Shown piece by piece: positions 20,996 to 30,661 of a stretch of 64,000 nt of DNA; position 1 is the stretch's first letter, and each line of letters begins with the position of its first letter. Both the position numbers and the translations under genes were made by a program. The DNA is from Clusia tigrina. Its lineage: Eukaryota; Arthropoda; Insecta; Diptera; Clusiidae. Below the pieces are notes generated by a model that saw only the letters and a list, made by a program, of their open reading frames with translations, was not told the origin of the DNA and searched no databases. The DNA lies in assembly GCA_920105625.2 (NCBI GenBank), contig OV050030.1, forward strand, positions 101,711,698-101,775,697, read 5' to 3'.

Positions 20996-22731
20996 TTGGT
21001 CTCATATTTGTCGTCCCAATGAAATATGGCATTTTTCTTTAATAATGCATTTAAAGGTTTTGCAATATGTGCGAAATTGTTGACAAATCTTCTGTAATAA
21101 TTACAGAATGCAACAAATCTTCTCGTGTCATCAGCATTTAATGGCTTAGGGTAGTTTTTAATGGCATCATTCTTGCTTGGATCGGTAGTGATACCGTTAG
21201 CAGTGATTAAATGACCTAAATAGACTACTTCGGATTGTAAGAAGTTACATTTGGTAGGATTTAATTTTAAATTATATTGCTGCAGTTTTTCAAATACTTT
21301 GGTTAGATTGATATTGTGTTCTGTAAGGTTGGCTCCAAATACAATGATATCATCTACATAAAGGAAAGCCGACTCTTGGAGTCCACTCAGCGAAAGCGAA
21401 AGCATGCGTTGAAAACTGTTGGTAGAGATTTTTAAACCGAATGGTAGGCGTTTGAAATGAAAGTGTCCTGAACTGGTTGAAAATGCTGTGAGAGGTCTGC
21501 ATTTTGGTTCAAGAGGAATCTGGTGAAAAGAGCTAGTCATGTCCAAGGTTGAGAAATATTTAGCATTATTTAATTTATCTAGCACGTCATCTAAACGAGA
21601 TAGTGGAAACTTGTCATTTACTATCTTTTTGTTTAGTGCTCTAAAATCAACAACCAATCTCCATTTCTTCTCACCATTATTACTCTTTTTAGGTACAACC
21701 AGTAGGGGAGAATTGTATGGGCTAACAGATGGTTCAATAATGTCGTTTTGTAGAAGTTCATAAACTTGTCCATCTATCTCATCTTTTTGTACATTTGGTA
21801 GCCTATAGTTTCTTATATATACTGGAGTGTTGTTTATGGTGGATATGTTTTGCTCATAAAAATTATTTACTGATAATGTTTCTCCTTCTAAATAAAAAAT
21901 ATCTTGATATTTGCGACATATGTCGACTATTGAATTTTTCTTTTTGCTACCTAATTTGTTGAGTTTTAGAAGATCTTTGATTTCTGAAAATCTATCATCA
22001 TTATTGCTTGTGGTATTTTTATTTCTTGCTACAATAGAAAAGTTTGCTACAGGTTCTACTGTGAGCGAAATATTTTCCAATGTTACTTCAGAGCTTGTTG
22101 TATTGATAATCGCTATGTGTTTATGTCCATCTTTGGGTATCAAAGTATTGGCCACAAAAACACCCTTTGCTATTTCCATGCTGTGTACTAAACTGTCCTC
22201 TGCTATTTGTACTGACAGAGCGTGTAGCACTTGACTTCTTGGTTGTATAGAGATAGTGTCAGCTATTTTTAGCTGTGTGTTTATTGGTACAGTAACTTGT
22301 TCGTCATTTATGTGCATTTGTAGTGTGCACGTTTCATAGTCTAATTTACATTGATGTTTCAATAGAAAATCCCTTCCTAGTATACCATTTGTTGCTATTG
22401 GTATCTCATTGTTAATCACATGAAGTTTATGTGTAATAGTTTGATTATCTAATATTAAATCTGTTTCTACTGAACCTAATGTAGATGTTACCTTATCAAA
22501 TATTCCCTTAATCGAAATGCATTTCTTATTATCTATAGTTTTTGGGTTGACATATTCATGTTTTATCAATGAAATGTCTGCTCCCGTATCTATTAAAAAC
22601 TTTAGATTTCTACCTGCTACTCTTATAACTATATAATTACTGTTTGTTTCTAAATATACTGGGTTTATTACGTGCTCAGCATTTTTGGGGTGTGCCCCGG
22701 ACACTCTTGGCCGGGGGTTGGTCAGTTTCCC
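20959..22731 (-). pseudogene. Protease and reverse transcriptase of element G
   Basis: Entered by a -1 shift from gag at 22725-22731. Protease: FLIDTGADISLI (about 22595-22560). RT: WRLVVDFRALNK (about 21655), STLDMTSSFHQIPL (about 21530), RLPFGLK.STNSFQR and FLYVDDIIVFG (about 21360), with both catalytic Asp present, then LGHLITANGI. The frame is open from the frameshift site to about 21000, where a small indel shifts it into RNase H. This is the only RT in the window, with C and D, that keeps a proper YxDD in the LTR class. Confidence 0.88.
22695..22731 (-). promoter_or_regulatory. -1 ribosomal frameshift signal, gag to pol of G
   Basis: The sense strand has the slippery heptamer GGGAAAC (22731-22725), in the gag frame as G-GGA-AAC, immediately followed by the gag stop TGA (22724-22722). 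Six bases after the stop codon is a stem CCCCGG (22716-22711) / CCGGGG (22700-22695) with a 10-base loop. A GTGT in the loop could pair with ACAC just downstream. Slipping one base back enters the pol frame, which is open from there into the protease. Confidence 0.8.
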
Positions 22732-23747
22732 TGCCTACCGTTGTTTTGTCGCGTATTGTAGTTGTTGTGATTTTGATGCGACTGATTATCACGGGCATTT
22801 TGGTTTGTATTTTCATATCGCCGTGTGTTATTGTTGTAGTTTTGGTTCGACTGTTTGTCACGTTCGTTTTGGTTTCTGTTTGTATTCTCGTATCGTCGTA
22901 CGCTGTTCTTATTGTAATTTCGTTGCCTGTTCATGGTGAAATTATGTGGTCTATTAAACTGTGCATATGGTGTGCTTTCTGCTTCTAATTCTGTTGCTAT
23001 TTGGATGGCTTCTGTTAATGTCTGCGGCCTAGCTGCTGTTACTGTGGGTTTTAAATTGTTATTCAAACCCTTTTTAAATGCTGCAAGGCCTAACTGATCA
23101 TTAAGCTTTATTACTAACTCCTTGCTTTCATTACCCTGTTCACTGATCTGTATGCTACTGAGGCCTGCAATTAAGCTCTCTATTTTTGTAGCATATTGGA
23201 ATACTTTCAGTTTTCCTTGGTAGACAGTAGTCAGATCTGCTTGAATCTTATTTGCATTACTATGCACCCTGAAGTTTCTGTTGAGGGCGTCTGCTAGTTG
23301 TTCTACAGTGACTGCTTTTGGCTCAGCTAGCAACTTATTGCGGACAGAGTCCGAAAATTTCGTTGCATATATAAATTCTACCAGTGTAGGTATGTGAGCG
23401 TTTGGAATAGTCTTTGCATAAAATTCAACAAGACCAATGAATTTCGATAGAGTTGATATTTTGCCATCAAAATTTGGTATGATTTTTACTGCTGTGCAAA
23501 TATCGAAAGCTGGAACTGAAAAGTTGGGAAGAGGATCGGAAGTTGCCATAGTGTGTTTGTATTTAGATATTAACAAATTATTTATTTGTTTGTATAGGCC
23601 AAGAAATTCGTTTAACTCGGTAGTGCTTAAGGCGAAACGAAAGATTTCTAATTCTTGCAGAGTGTCTGCAATGAATTTGGAAGTATATGTGCGTTTTGGA
23701 TTCTTCTTTAAATTTTTCAGAATCAGGACAACTTTCTGTAGCGACAT
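22722..23747 (-). CDS. Gag of element G
   Basis: An intact 341-codon frame starting at an ATG (23747). The N-terminal two thirds are a predicted helical capsid-like region (FDGKISTLSKFIGLVEFYAK, PTLVEFIYATKFSDSVRNKL, VEQLADALNRNF). The last 80 residues are rich in Asn, Arg, Gln and Tyr with repeated RRYENTN motifs. There is no CCHC knuckle, so RNA binding probably relies on the Arg/Asn-rich tail, as in several gypsy-group elements. It ends at the frameshift site for pol. It is the only structural gene in the window without a visible lesion. Confidence 0.85.
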   Translation of the reverse strand: MSLQKVVLILKNLKKNPKRTYTSKFIADTLQELEIFRFALSTTELNEFLGLYKQINNLLISKYKHTMATSDPLPNFSVPAFDICTAVKIIPNFDGKISTLSKFIGLVEFYAKTIPNAHIPTLVEFIYATKFSDSVRNKLLAEPKAVTVEQLADALNRNFRVHSNANKIQADLTTVYQGKLKVFQYATKIESLIAGLSSIQISEQGNESKELVIKLNDQLGLAAFKKGLNNNLKPTVTAARPQTLTEAIQIATELEAESTPYAQFNRPHNFTMNRQRNYNKNSVRRYENTNRNQNERDKQSNQNYNNNTRRYENTNQNARDNQSHQNHNNYNTRQNNGRQGN

Positions 23748-23864
23748 TAATTAATTATAATGGCTTGAATAGTGATTAGAGATAATTTTCAACTACTGTA
23801 TTTCTTAAAGAGAAAATATTGCATAATAATTAAAAATTTTGTTTTATGTTTTTATTTTATTCAT

Positions 23865-24092
23865 CTATACTTTACTTAGTATATCTGTGCTTTTGCGGAT
23901 TTGACGCTTAACATATTTCTTATAGTATTCGTTTCTTTTAATTATTATTAGAATAAAAATAGCTAGTCCTAAAAATCCTATTATACTTTTATATACCGAA
24001 TCGCTGTCATACAATGTCGTCATCTGGCTGTTTGCATTACTGTTATTGGGAGCTAGGATGATCTCCTCATTCTTCGTTTGTTTCTGTCCCAT
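23865..24092 (-). CDS. Small membrane ORF upstream of gag in G
   Basis: 75 codons beginning MGQKQTKNEE. Gly at position 2 with a following polar and basic stretch resembles an N-myristoylation signal. Residues about 36-51 (IIGFLGLAIFILIIIK) form one membrane span, followed by a Lys/Arg-rich tail. The start overlaps the end of the preceding ORF by 26 bases, suggesting coupled translation. I do not recognise the protein. Small ORFs before gag are, from memory, reported in 412; whether they resemble this one I cannot say. Confidence 0.5.
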   Translation of the reverse strand: MGQKQTKNEEIILAPNNSNANSQMTTLYDSDSVYKSIIGFLGLAIFILIIIKRNEYYKKYVKRQIRKSTDILSKV

Positions 24093-24447
24093 TTCTCAGT
24101 CTTTTTAATTTGAATATTAGGCTCTTCTTTAATTCGCAGTTCTTTGTGATTGGGATAATGCGATGTAATTCCGCTCTTTGCTTGCGAAGCCTTACAGCTT
24201 TTCCGGATCTCGTTTTCCGCTTCTTCTGCTGCTGAGGTGGTGTATTTGCACGCTTCTGTTGGCCAGCAAGGTAGCGTTCAATGGTCAATGGCTGCGGCCC
24301 TAGTGTTAGCGGGGTTGACGTATATTTTTCCTTGGTTAGCTGTTGACACACCGGCTGTGGGACGTACTCTTCTTGAATGTCCTTCGTGGCGCTTTTTATG
24401 TACGCCTCCCACCTGGTAAAAATTTCATCAACTTCAGCCTGAGCCAT
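24067..24447 (-). CDS. Small basic ORF at the 5' end of G
   Basis: 126 codons from the first ATG after the primer site. The N-terminal half is acidic to neutral (MAQAEVDEIFTRWEAYIKSA). The middle is Pro/Gln-rich, then comes a strongly basic KKRKTRSGKAVRLRKQR segment (about residues 77-95) that could be a nuclear localisation or nucleic-acid-binding patch. No family recognised. It is intact and overlaps the following membrane ORF, so the pair may be a small operon-like leader of the element. Confidence 0.5.
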   Translation of the reverse strand: MAQAEVDEIFTRWEAYIKSATKDIQEEYVPQPVCQQLTKEKYTSTPLTLGPQPLTIERYLAGQQKRANTPPQQQKKRKTRSGKAVRLRKQRAELHRIIPITKNCELKKSLIFKLKRLRNGTETNEE

Positions 24448-24512
24448 TTAATTGATGAAGTCTACTGGGGCTGGATTAATTATAGTAAAGTTGCTGGATA
24501 ACGCTCCGAAAT

Positions 24513-24532
24513 CCGTTTAGACAGGATCGCCA
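24513..24532 (-). promoter_or_regulatory. Primer-binding site of element G
   Basis: In sense orientation TGGCGATCCTGTC... directly after the ...ACATTACA LTR end. The TGGCG start fits a tRNA 3' CCA. I cannot name the tRNA with certainty. Confidence 0.65.
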
Positions 24533-24565
24533 TGTAATGTTCAATGTTTAAAAGAGTGAACAATA
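24533..24565 (-). repeat. 5' LTR remnant of element G
   Basis: 33 bp equal to the end of the 3' LTR with one difference. It breaks off at ACAATA, a sequence shared with the mariner that continues at 24566. The remainder of the LTR (about 630 bp) is deleted. Confidence 0.88.
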
Positions 24566-24710
24566 GCTGTCAAAAAGTGACTGAACATTCAAAATGGCCG
24601 AGATTGTCAACATAAGTGAGGGTCATGAGAACCAACATAACGCCACAAAAAATCGAACAACCCTAGCCCGCGAAAATTCAAAAATCGCGATACGTTTTGA
24701 ACAAACCTCA
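24566..24710 (-). mobile_element. Mariner M3, right end
   Basis: The distal 145 bp of the right TIR, ending CAAACCTCA before TA (24711-24712). About 700 bp of transposase-coding sequence present in M2 is missing between 18287 and 24566. Confidence 0.9.
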
Positions 24711-26043
24711 TATAATGGAAATTACATCAAGATTCTTCATGAGTTTAATGCAATTCGGGTGATTGTAAATAAAACGCAGAGTCCACCGATTTTGGGTCGG
24801 CATTTGATGTCGTTTTTTGGCATCGCGCTTTCAAAGGAAAATACAGTTAATAAGTGAGAAGATGTTATGGGAAGGCTAAAAACCAATTTTTCTCAAGTTT
24901 TTGAGGAAGATTTAGAGAAGTACAATGTGAGCAAGGTAAATTTAACAGTGAAAGAGGGAGCGAATATATTGAAACTATAGAGAGAGTATTGCGAAAGCGA
25001 AGCTGTAGGGTTACGGCCAAGTCCAACCAACTATGATTTTTTTTAAAAACATTTTTCCTATTTAGGATTGAAAATAGATTAAGAGGGTCTAAGGATTAAT
25101 AAAGACAGAGTTTTGCCGGATTTAAAAGCACCAATTCCCCAAGTGGTAACGCAAGTTCGTGCTTTTGTGGGCCTCGTGAATTATTATTCGAAATTCATCC
25201 CTAATTTCGCACACGAAATGGCCCCCTTATACGCATTGTTGAAGAAAAATGTAGAATTTAAATGGGACAAATCGTGCCAACTACCGTACGATCGTCTGAA
25301 TCATGGAAGTTACGTCTGAAATAGTTCCTACTCATTTTGATCGCACCAAGCCGAGTGGCAGGGGCTGGAATTTTTCCAAACATTTTTCCAGATGGCGATC
25401 GAAAGCCCATTGCATTTGTGTCACGTGCACTCTCAGTAGCTGAACGAAATTGCAGTACAGTGCAAAAAGAGGCGTTCGCTATAGTGTTTAGCGTAACTAA
25501 GCTACGGCATTACTTGTTAGCAAACCACAAGCCACTATTAACTATTTTTGGGGAAAATAAAGGCGTCCTATAATGGCAGCGGCGCGAATTCAGCGCTGGG
25601 CGAATACCTTATAAGGCTTCGACTATACGATTCGTTACGTGAAGAGATCGGAAAATTTTGCAGATCACCTTTCACGTCTACCACAAACATTTTCATCACG
25701 AAGCAATTTGGAAGATAATTATATAAATTTCATTAGCAACAATAATCAGCTGTGTTTAAATTTTGAAAGAGTTGGCAAGGAAACATCTAGAGATCCATGT
25801 TTGTCTAAATTAAAAGAAGCAATTCAGCAAGGTGCGCCTACTTAAGAGGGATGATTTTAAAACATTTAAAGGCAAGGAAGATTAATTGTCAGTAGACTAT
25901 GTATATATTTTATGGGGGTATTGAAGCGTTGTGCTACCAAAGTTGCGAAGAAAGGTGATGGAAGAGTTACATCGCTGCCACATTTGGGAATTGTGACAAC
26001 AAAAGCCTTAGCTCGTTAGATATAAAGTGACATAGACACGCTT
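24711..26043 (+). pseudogene. Gypsy-A pol (A4), middle part
   Basis: Continues the A4 pol after the mariner: linker (YIKILHEFNAIRV), then a direct join near 24963 from the pre-RT linker to the sequence after YLHD. The polymerase palm is therefore gone. The connection (25113-25319) and RNase H pieces (25337-25573; 25639-25845) follow with frame changes, then the integrase zinc region. It is cut at 26043 by element F; 26033-26043 is the left copy of F's target duplication. Confidence 0.85.
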
Positions 26044-26102
26044 GGGGTGTAATGTAGATCGCCTCCACGCGGAGCACCCTGGGTTACGCTAAATGGTCTA
26101 TA
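26044..26102 (+). ncRNA. Putative HDV-like self-cleaving ribozyme at the 5' end of F
   Basis: The first bases of F can be folded as a nested double pseudoknot. P1 GGGGUGU (26044-26050) with GCACCCU (26074-26080). P2 UGUAGAU (26053-26059) with GUCUAUA (26096-26102). P3 CGC (26060-26062) with GCG (26069-26071). L3 is CUCCAC (26063-26068), matching the usual HDV-type loop, and CC/GG could form P1.1 with 26081-26082. CGCUAAAU (26087-26094) fits the catalytic-cytosine strand, with C at 26089. P4 is tiny or absent. Cleavage would fall exactly at the element's first base. HDV-like ribozymes are known at 5' ends of R2 and some LOA-clade elements. Confidence 0.55.
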
Positions 26103-26644
26103 CTACCCCAGGTGCTGCTGTTTTCTTGCACGGGAGTTCAGTAGCACCAATTGGCACGACCCCCATCCTTCGTCCGCGGACTCCTCTCTGGACCAATGTA
26201 ATTATTCTGATTGCCCTGGGCTGGTAGCTTAATTTTCTGGAGCTAGCTGTCTTTTGTCACGGTAGCACCAAGGTGAAACTTGAGTGTGAACGGCTCCAGT
26301 CTAAGGTTGCAGCTGCCCCCGTCCGGCTAAAACCTTGGGAGGCCTCAAAGTACGTTCGACGTCTGTTACCGTTAAGTCGGTAATGTGGGTTCGGTTGACT
26401 GGAACTCCCGATTAGCACTGGTCTGGCTCTGAGCACTTGACCCCATAAGGGCTGGTGGCAACCCTCGCATGGGCTCCCTGCTTGCACAGATAACCATGGG
26501 ACCATATTTAGTGACCACACGTTCGGACTCAGATAGCGGCTCCCTTCTTGCATTGACACAACAAAAAATAAAAACACAAACACAAACATAATCAAAATTT
26601 TCCCGCATATCCCCTCAGGGACGCGCAAAACCCTGGCTAGGCAA
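26103..26644 (+). other. Leader of element F between ribozyme and ORF1
   Basis: GC-rich sequence with stops in all frames, ending in a stretch of CA-rich bases (about 26555-26600). It has no gene I can support. It probably holds promoter and translation-start functions of the element. Confidence 0.45.
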
Positions 26645-27364
26645 ATGCCCACTAGCAACACCCCCGCCCTTGGTTCGAAGACAAGCAGAATAAGCACGGC
26701 CCCTTCAACAAGCACCACAGCTTCGGCTAATAAGCCACCCAAGAGCTCTTCGCTGTCCCCAGGCTCTTCAGCGGCTGCTAAGGTATTGACTCACAAACCA
26801 GCAGCAGTCGCTCCGCCTAAGCCCTCTTCAGCAAACGCCTCGATATTGCCTCACAAGTCGATGGAAACTGCTCCCCGTACCGCTCCTCCTTCAGGTGCAC
26901 CTACCAACGTGAACCCGAGTACAAGGGCGTACAGCACGCCTAGAATGGCTTACCGTATTTTGACGAGGCTCAACGCTAAAGAACCTTCTCAACTGTCAGA
27001 ATACGACAAGGGCAAGCTTGAGTGGGCAAAGGCACAGGCTGATGTGCGTGTCCACTCCTCCACTGCACAAGCAGCCGGTGCGGAAGGCTGGCTACCCCCC
27101 AGCCTAAGCTCTCGAAACCGCTTAGTGAGATTGTGAAAGAGAGCCTCACATGGGCTGTGGTCGATTCTGCCAATGCCGATGGGACCATTACTCCTGCCAA
27201 TTGGAGACAGGTCGAAATGGCACTGCTACCAATTTTCATTGAGGTTATGTCCCTCAACCCTGGTCGTTCACCCAGCTGCCGTGACGCAGGGTGTTATCAA
27301 GGACATATTAAGATCATATCTTGCCCGGACCAAAGCTCGGCGGATCTATATAAGGTAGCGATCA
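26645..27364 (+). pseudogene. ORF1 of element F, N-terminal part
   Basis: Begins with a Ser/Thr/Pro/Ala-rich region (from about 26645), then RILTRLNAKEPSQLSEYDKG. A frame change near 27110 leads into SLTWAVVDSANADGTITP, NWRQVEMALLPIFIEV, PSCRDAGCYQGHIKIISC and SADLYKVAI. This matches the conserved core of R1/LOA-group ORF1 proteins, which bind the element RNA. The frame is interrupted at 27364 by element E and continues at 40661. Confidence 0.75.
27312..27364 (+). repeat. Left copy of the 53-bp target duplication of E
   Basis: 53 bp starting GATCATATCTTGC and ending TAGCGATCA, repeated at 40661-40713 with a single C/T difference. Confidence 0.9.
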
Positions 27365-27370
27365 TGACGC

Positions 27371-27578
27371 CACTGAAACTTCGCAAGGAGCAGAACATTG
27401 AGGCGGCTGTTGAACATCTCAACACCGCTCTAACAAACAGCTTCGAGCTAGCCTGTCCAACTAGACCTCCTCTTAGCCGGACTCCTGTTCCATGGTGGAA
27501 CCGAGAGCTTCAGGTGCTGAGGCGTGAGTCTAGAGAACTTCTCAACCGTGCCCTCAAGACGAATCTTGATGAGGACTG
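27371..27578 (+). pseudogene. ORF2 of element E, N-terminal piece
   Basis: Reads PLKLRKEQNIEAAVEHLNTA... then TPVPWWNRELQVLRRESREL and LNRALKTNLDED, the linker between endonuclease and RT in this group (the PWWN motif is also seen in H at 5021-5032). It is split by gypsy D after GAGGACTG. Joining 27578 to 37628 restores the codon for Trp in DEDWER, followed by a stop. Confidence 0.8.
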
Positions 27579-28052
27579 TGTGAAGATGAAATTTGCCAAC
27601 TGACAAATTTCACTCACACAAAAACTTGTAAAAAACACTAGTAGCCGAAAGAAAGCTATAAAGTCGATTAAACGCGCAGTAGTGAGGGGATTGGCAAGAA
27701 TAGAGAGCGGAAAATATAAAAAAAACACTCCACAATCGGTATTTTAAACAAAGACACCGAGCAAATTTAACTCACAGGATTTTATATTAATAATTTTTGT
27801 ATACGACCCCTGAAAGTTGCTGAGTTTTTCCCTCAGCTCTGGAGAGTGCGTTGCAGGACTAAATAATATCCAAGGATAATCCAAGTGCAGGACTAAATAA
27901 TATCCAAGGATAATCCAAGGACTTGTTGCGATTAAGGACTTTCAAGGACCCACGAAGAACTTCAAGGATCCTTGAGGTTTCTGGGTATAAATTCGGTATA
28001 CGATACCTGGTTATCCGGCGAGCTTACCCCGGCGGAAAATTGAGTCGTTACA
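27579..28052 (+). repeat. 5' LTR of element D
   Basis: 474 bp, TGTGAAGATG to GTCGTTACA. It contains two copies of a 31-33 bp unit, GGACTAAATAATATCCAAGG..., at about 27853-27920. Downstream are a TATAAATTCGGTAT box (27984-27997) and a GC-rich end. Confidence 0.92.
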
Positions 28053-28053
28053 G

Positions 28054-28070
28054 TGGCGCCCGAGCAGGGA
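28054..28070 (+). promoter_or_regulatory. Primer-binding site of element D
   Basis: TGGCGCCCGAGCAGGG one base after the LTR. From memory this pairs with the 3' end of tRNA-Lys (TTT) with a single A-to-G change that would still allow a G-U pair. Confidence 0.7.
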
Positions 28071-28268
28071 CTAATAAAAAAAAACAGAAGTTCAACACTT
28101 CGGACTTTCAAAAGAAATTCAACGCATAGAACTCCTACGTAATAAATCCAAAGATTGCCAGAGAACTACGTCGATCTACGCAGTCACACAGAGGAATGCC
28201 GATTTAGCACCTGCTGACAACACACACGCACACCTATTGTCTTCATCATCATCTAAGTGAAGCACAGG

Positions 28269-29461
28269 ATGGTGAAAACAAGCTGGCTGTACTCGCTACG
28301 CAAGGAGGAGCTGGTGCTTTTCTGTGTGGAATTCGATGTAGAAGCTACAGGTACCGTGGAAGAACTCCGTAAGCGACTCTCAGAGTTCTTCACGGAGACA
28401 GAATTTACTCAAGAGCAACAAAACCGTTTAGAGAAGCTAAAATCCAGGTACGTCAGGAGTACCTCACCCAAGCTGGCTACGCCCATAGGTACCCGCGATA
28501 CGCTGAGCGTGGACAGGCCAGGCCATATATTCACAGGTGAAATACCAGCGGCATGGGAGGCAGAGTTTCGGAGGACCTCACTGCATCGCGCTGTGTCACC
28601 AACGGCCGTGGAACAGCCACGCCATGTAGCCGCACCACACGCAGTTATCATTGATCATGTAAGGAAATGGTCCATTAAGTATGATGGTGGCCGTGACCCC
28701 CTGGCGTTTCTGGAACGAGTGGAGGAGCTGTCGGAAGTGTACGGGCTCGACAAGAATCTGCTCCCGCGTACCATGCCAGAATTATTGAAAGAGCGTGCGA
28801 GTTGTTATGGTACAGAAATAACAACAGATCGTGGAGTAACTGGGACTCGTTCAGGAAAGACTTCTTGAAATTCTTTAGGTACTTTGAAAAACTCGATGAC
28901 GAGATTCGCCAGCGAAGACAAAAGCCCCGGGAACCATTCAAACTATATGTGGTAGAAGTCCAGGACCTCATGCGACACGCTGGGTATTCAGAAGAACAGA
29001 AGCTAGAACGAATATTTAAGAACAGTCTGGAGGAGTACCAATGGTACGTACGCCGAAAAGACTTTACGACGCTGGAGGAACTAGTGAGCATGGCGGAAGA
29101 TTTGGAGGGCATACGGAGTGACCATGATGTACCCAGAACACCCACGCCACAACCCAGATCACATATGCCACAATCAAGAGCACCGACACCACAACCAAGA
29201 GGACTTATTCCACAAATCAGAATCGAGCATACCACACAAAGGGAGACTCGGAGTCGGCAGGTCCTGCCAACGACCGATACCAATGCTAACACCATGATAG
29301 ACGTACGCACTGCCTGTCGGCGTTGCGGACAGAATGGACACGTCACGCGCTACTGCCGTAATGCACAGATTCTATTCTGTTGGGACTGTGGCAAGCTGGG
29401 AACCAGGACTGTTGAGTGCTGCAGAGCCCAGACGGGAAACTGGCAAGGCTGTCGTCAGTAA
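28269..29461 (+). pseudogene. Gag of element D
   Basis: ATG at 28269. The N-terminus (LVLFCVEFDVEATGTVEELR, about 28314-28373) resembles a SAP-type helix-extended-helix. The capsid-like part includes KWSIKYDGGRDPLAFLERVE. A frame change near 28800 passes into NNNRSWSNWDSFRKDFLKFF, then RRQKPREPFKLYVVEVQDLM. A Pro/Gln/Arg repeat region follows (29130-29220). Near the end is one good zinc knuckle, CRRCGQNGHVTRYC (29315-29356), and a second with its His replaced by Thr (CWDCGKLGTRTVEC). One frameshift is the only break. Confidence 0.82.
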
Positions 29462-30393
29462 CGAGGCCCGACACAGCCCACAAGCATCCGGCCTCACCAA
29501 CAATAAGTGCGTTGCGCTGCGATGGGCAGCGCATCTGTGCCACTGTCCCCATTGGCACCTACACCACCAACGCCACCATCGAAACAGGAGCCACTCGAAG
29601 TTTCATCAGCGAAAGCCTTAGCCGCCAGTTACGTGCAACCACTGGTAGGGTAACATCTACACACATACGTGCACGTATGGCCGACGGACGCACCCGAGAG
29701 GTCACGGAGGAGCTTCAAGTGAAGATACAGTTAGGAGGGGCGAAACTGCGACCTCGAGCTACTCACAATGCCGGACGCCACAGACGACCTCCTTCTGGGA
29801 CTCGATTTCATGTCGACAATGGGAACAAAAATCGAATGCGGAGACCAGGATATCATGCTGGGACCTCAGGTTGGGGGCGTGCAAAACAGCGACTTTACAC
29901 AGTGCACGACCATTCAAGCAGAGGCCATCACGGAGAAAGAGACTATCGAAGCATTTCTGAAGACCGAGCTAGATAAATTTGAAGACAAACCTGGAGTAGC
30001 CAACATTACAGCACACAAAATTGTGATGCGCGATGACAGGCCAATAAAGCAACGTTATTACCCCAGGAACCCCGCACAGCAGGAAGTAATCAACGCCGAA
30101 GTGGACGAACTATTGAAAAACGGATGTATAGAGCCTTCACATAGCCCACATAGTGCACCAATTGTCCTCGTGCGCAAGAAAGATGGGAGGTGGAGATTAT
30201 GCATAGATTACAGACAACTGAATGCCAGATCTATACCCGATGGATATCCGTTGCCCAGAATACAGCACATACTGGACCGCTTACGGGAGGCGAAATACAT
30301 CAGCAGCCTCGATTTGAAGACTGGGTACTGGCAGATACCCATGGATGACCACAGCATTCACGGTGCCAGGCCGCGGACTCTTCCAATGGAAGG
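29416..30393 (+). pseudogene. Protease and N-terminal RT of element D
   Basis: The protease active site reads ATIETGATRSFIS (about 29572-29610), with Glu in place of the catalytic Asp. A frame change near 29760 leads to DDLLLGLDFMSTMG, then the RT: VDELLKNGCIEPSHSPHSAP, WRLCIDYRQLNARSIPDGYP (about 30190-30250) and SSLDLKTGYWQIPM (about 30303). A further frame slip near 30355 precedes the break at 30393 where C begins, within the block that normally reads LFQWKVMPFG. Confidence 0.82.
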
Positions 30394-30587
30394 TGTAATA
30401 TATTAGCAATTAATCTAATTGGTTGGCAACTTGTTTAAAAAGTATCAATTTCGTAACTAGTACAATGAATTGCAACATTGTCCAACATTCCTTTTATATT
30501 ACAACCTTGTAAATGGTAGTTTTAAGAATACTTGAATAAATCATCAGTTCTATTTAAACCTTCAACGCGTGCGTTTCAATTATTACA
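30394..30587 (+). repeat. 5' LTR of element C
   Basis: About 194 bp, from TGTAATATATTAGC to CAATTATTACA, followed by TTTGGGGACGAGTG, where the primer site is expected. Because no 3' LTR exists, the left edge is inferred from the D/C junction and the TG...CA ends. Confidence 0.65.
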
Positions 30588-30661
30588 TTTGGGGACGAGT
30601 GATAAATCGTGCGGTCGTTTTCTTTTTTTTATATTCGTGTGTGTACGCAACAACAAACACA

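Larger units (their letters stand above)
18288..24565 (-). mobile_element. LTR retrotransposon G (412/mdg1-like gypsy), minus strand
   Basis: Sense-strand order: the last 33 bp of the 5' LTR (24565-24533), a primer site, two small ORFs, an intact gag, pol, a polypurine tract and a full 3' LTR (18952-18288). It lies inside mariner M3. The integrase style (YGCFRKLRTDKGTEF and a KDAVTVA-type core) reminds me of 412/mdg1. The 5' LTR was lost in a deletion that also removed the mariner centre. There is no env. Confidence 0.85.

Noticed and set aside
18288..24565. Errantivirus-type env gene in G, or in A, C or D
   Set aside because: No ORF after the integrase in any of them. In G the integrase is followed within about 60 bases by the polypurine tract and LTR.
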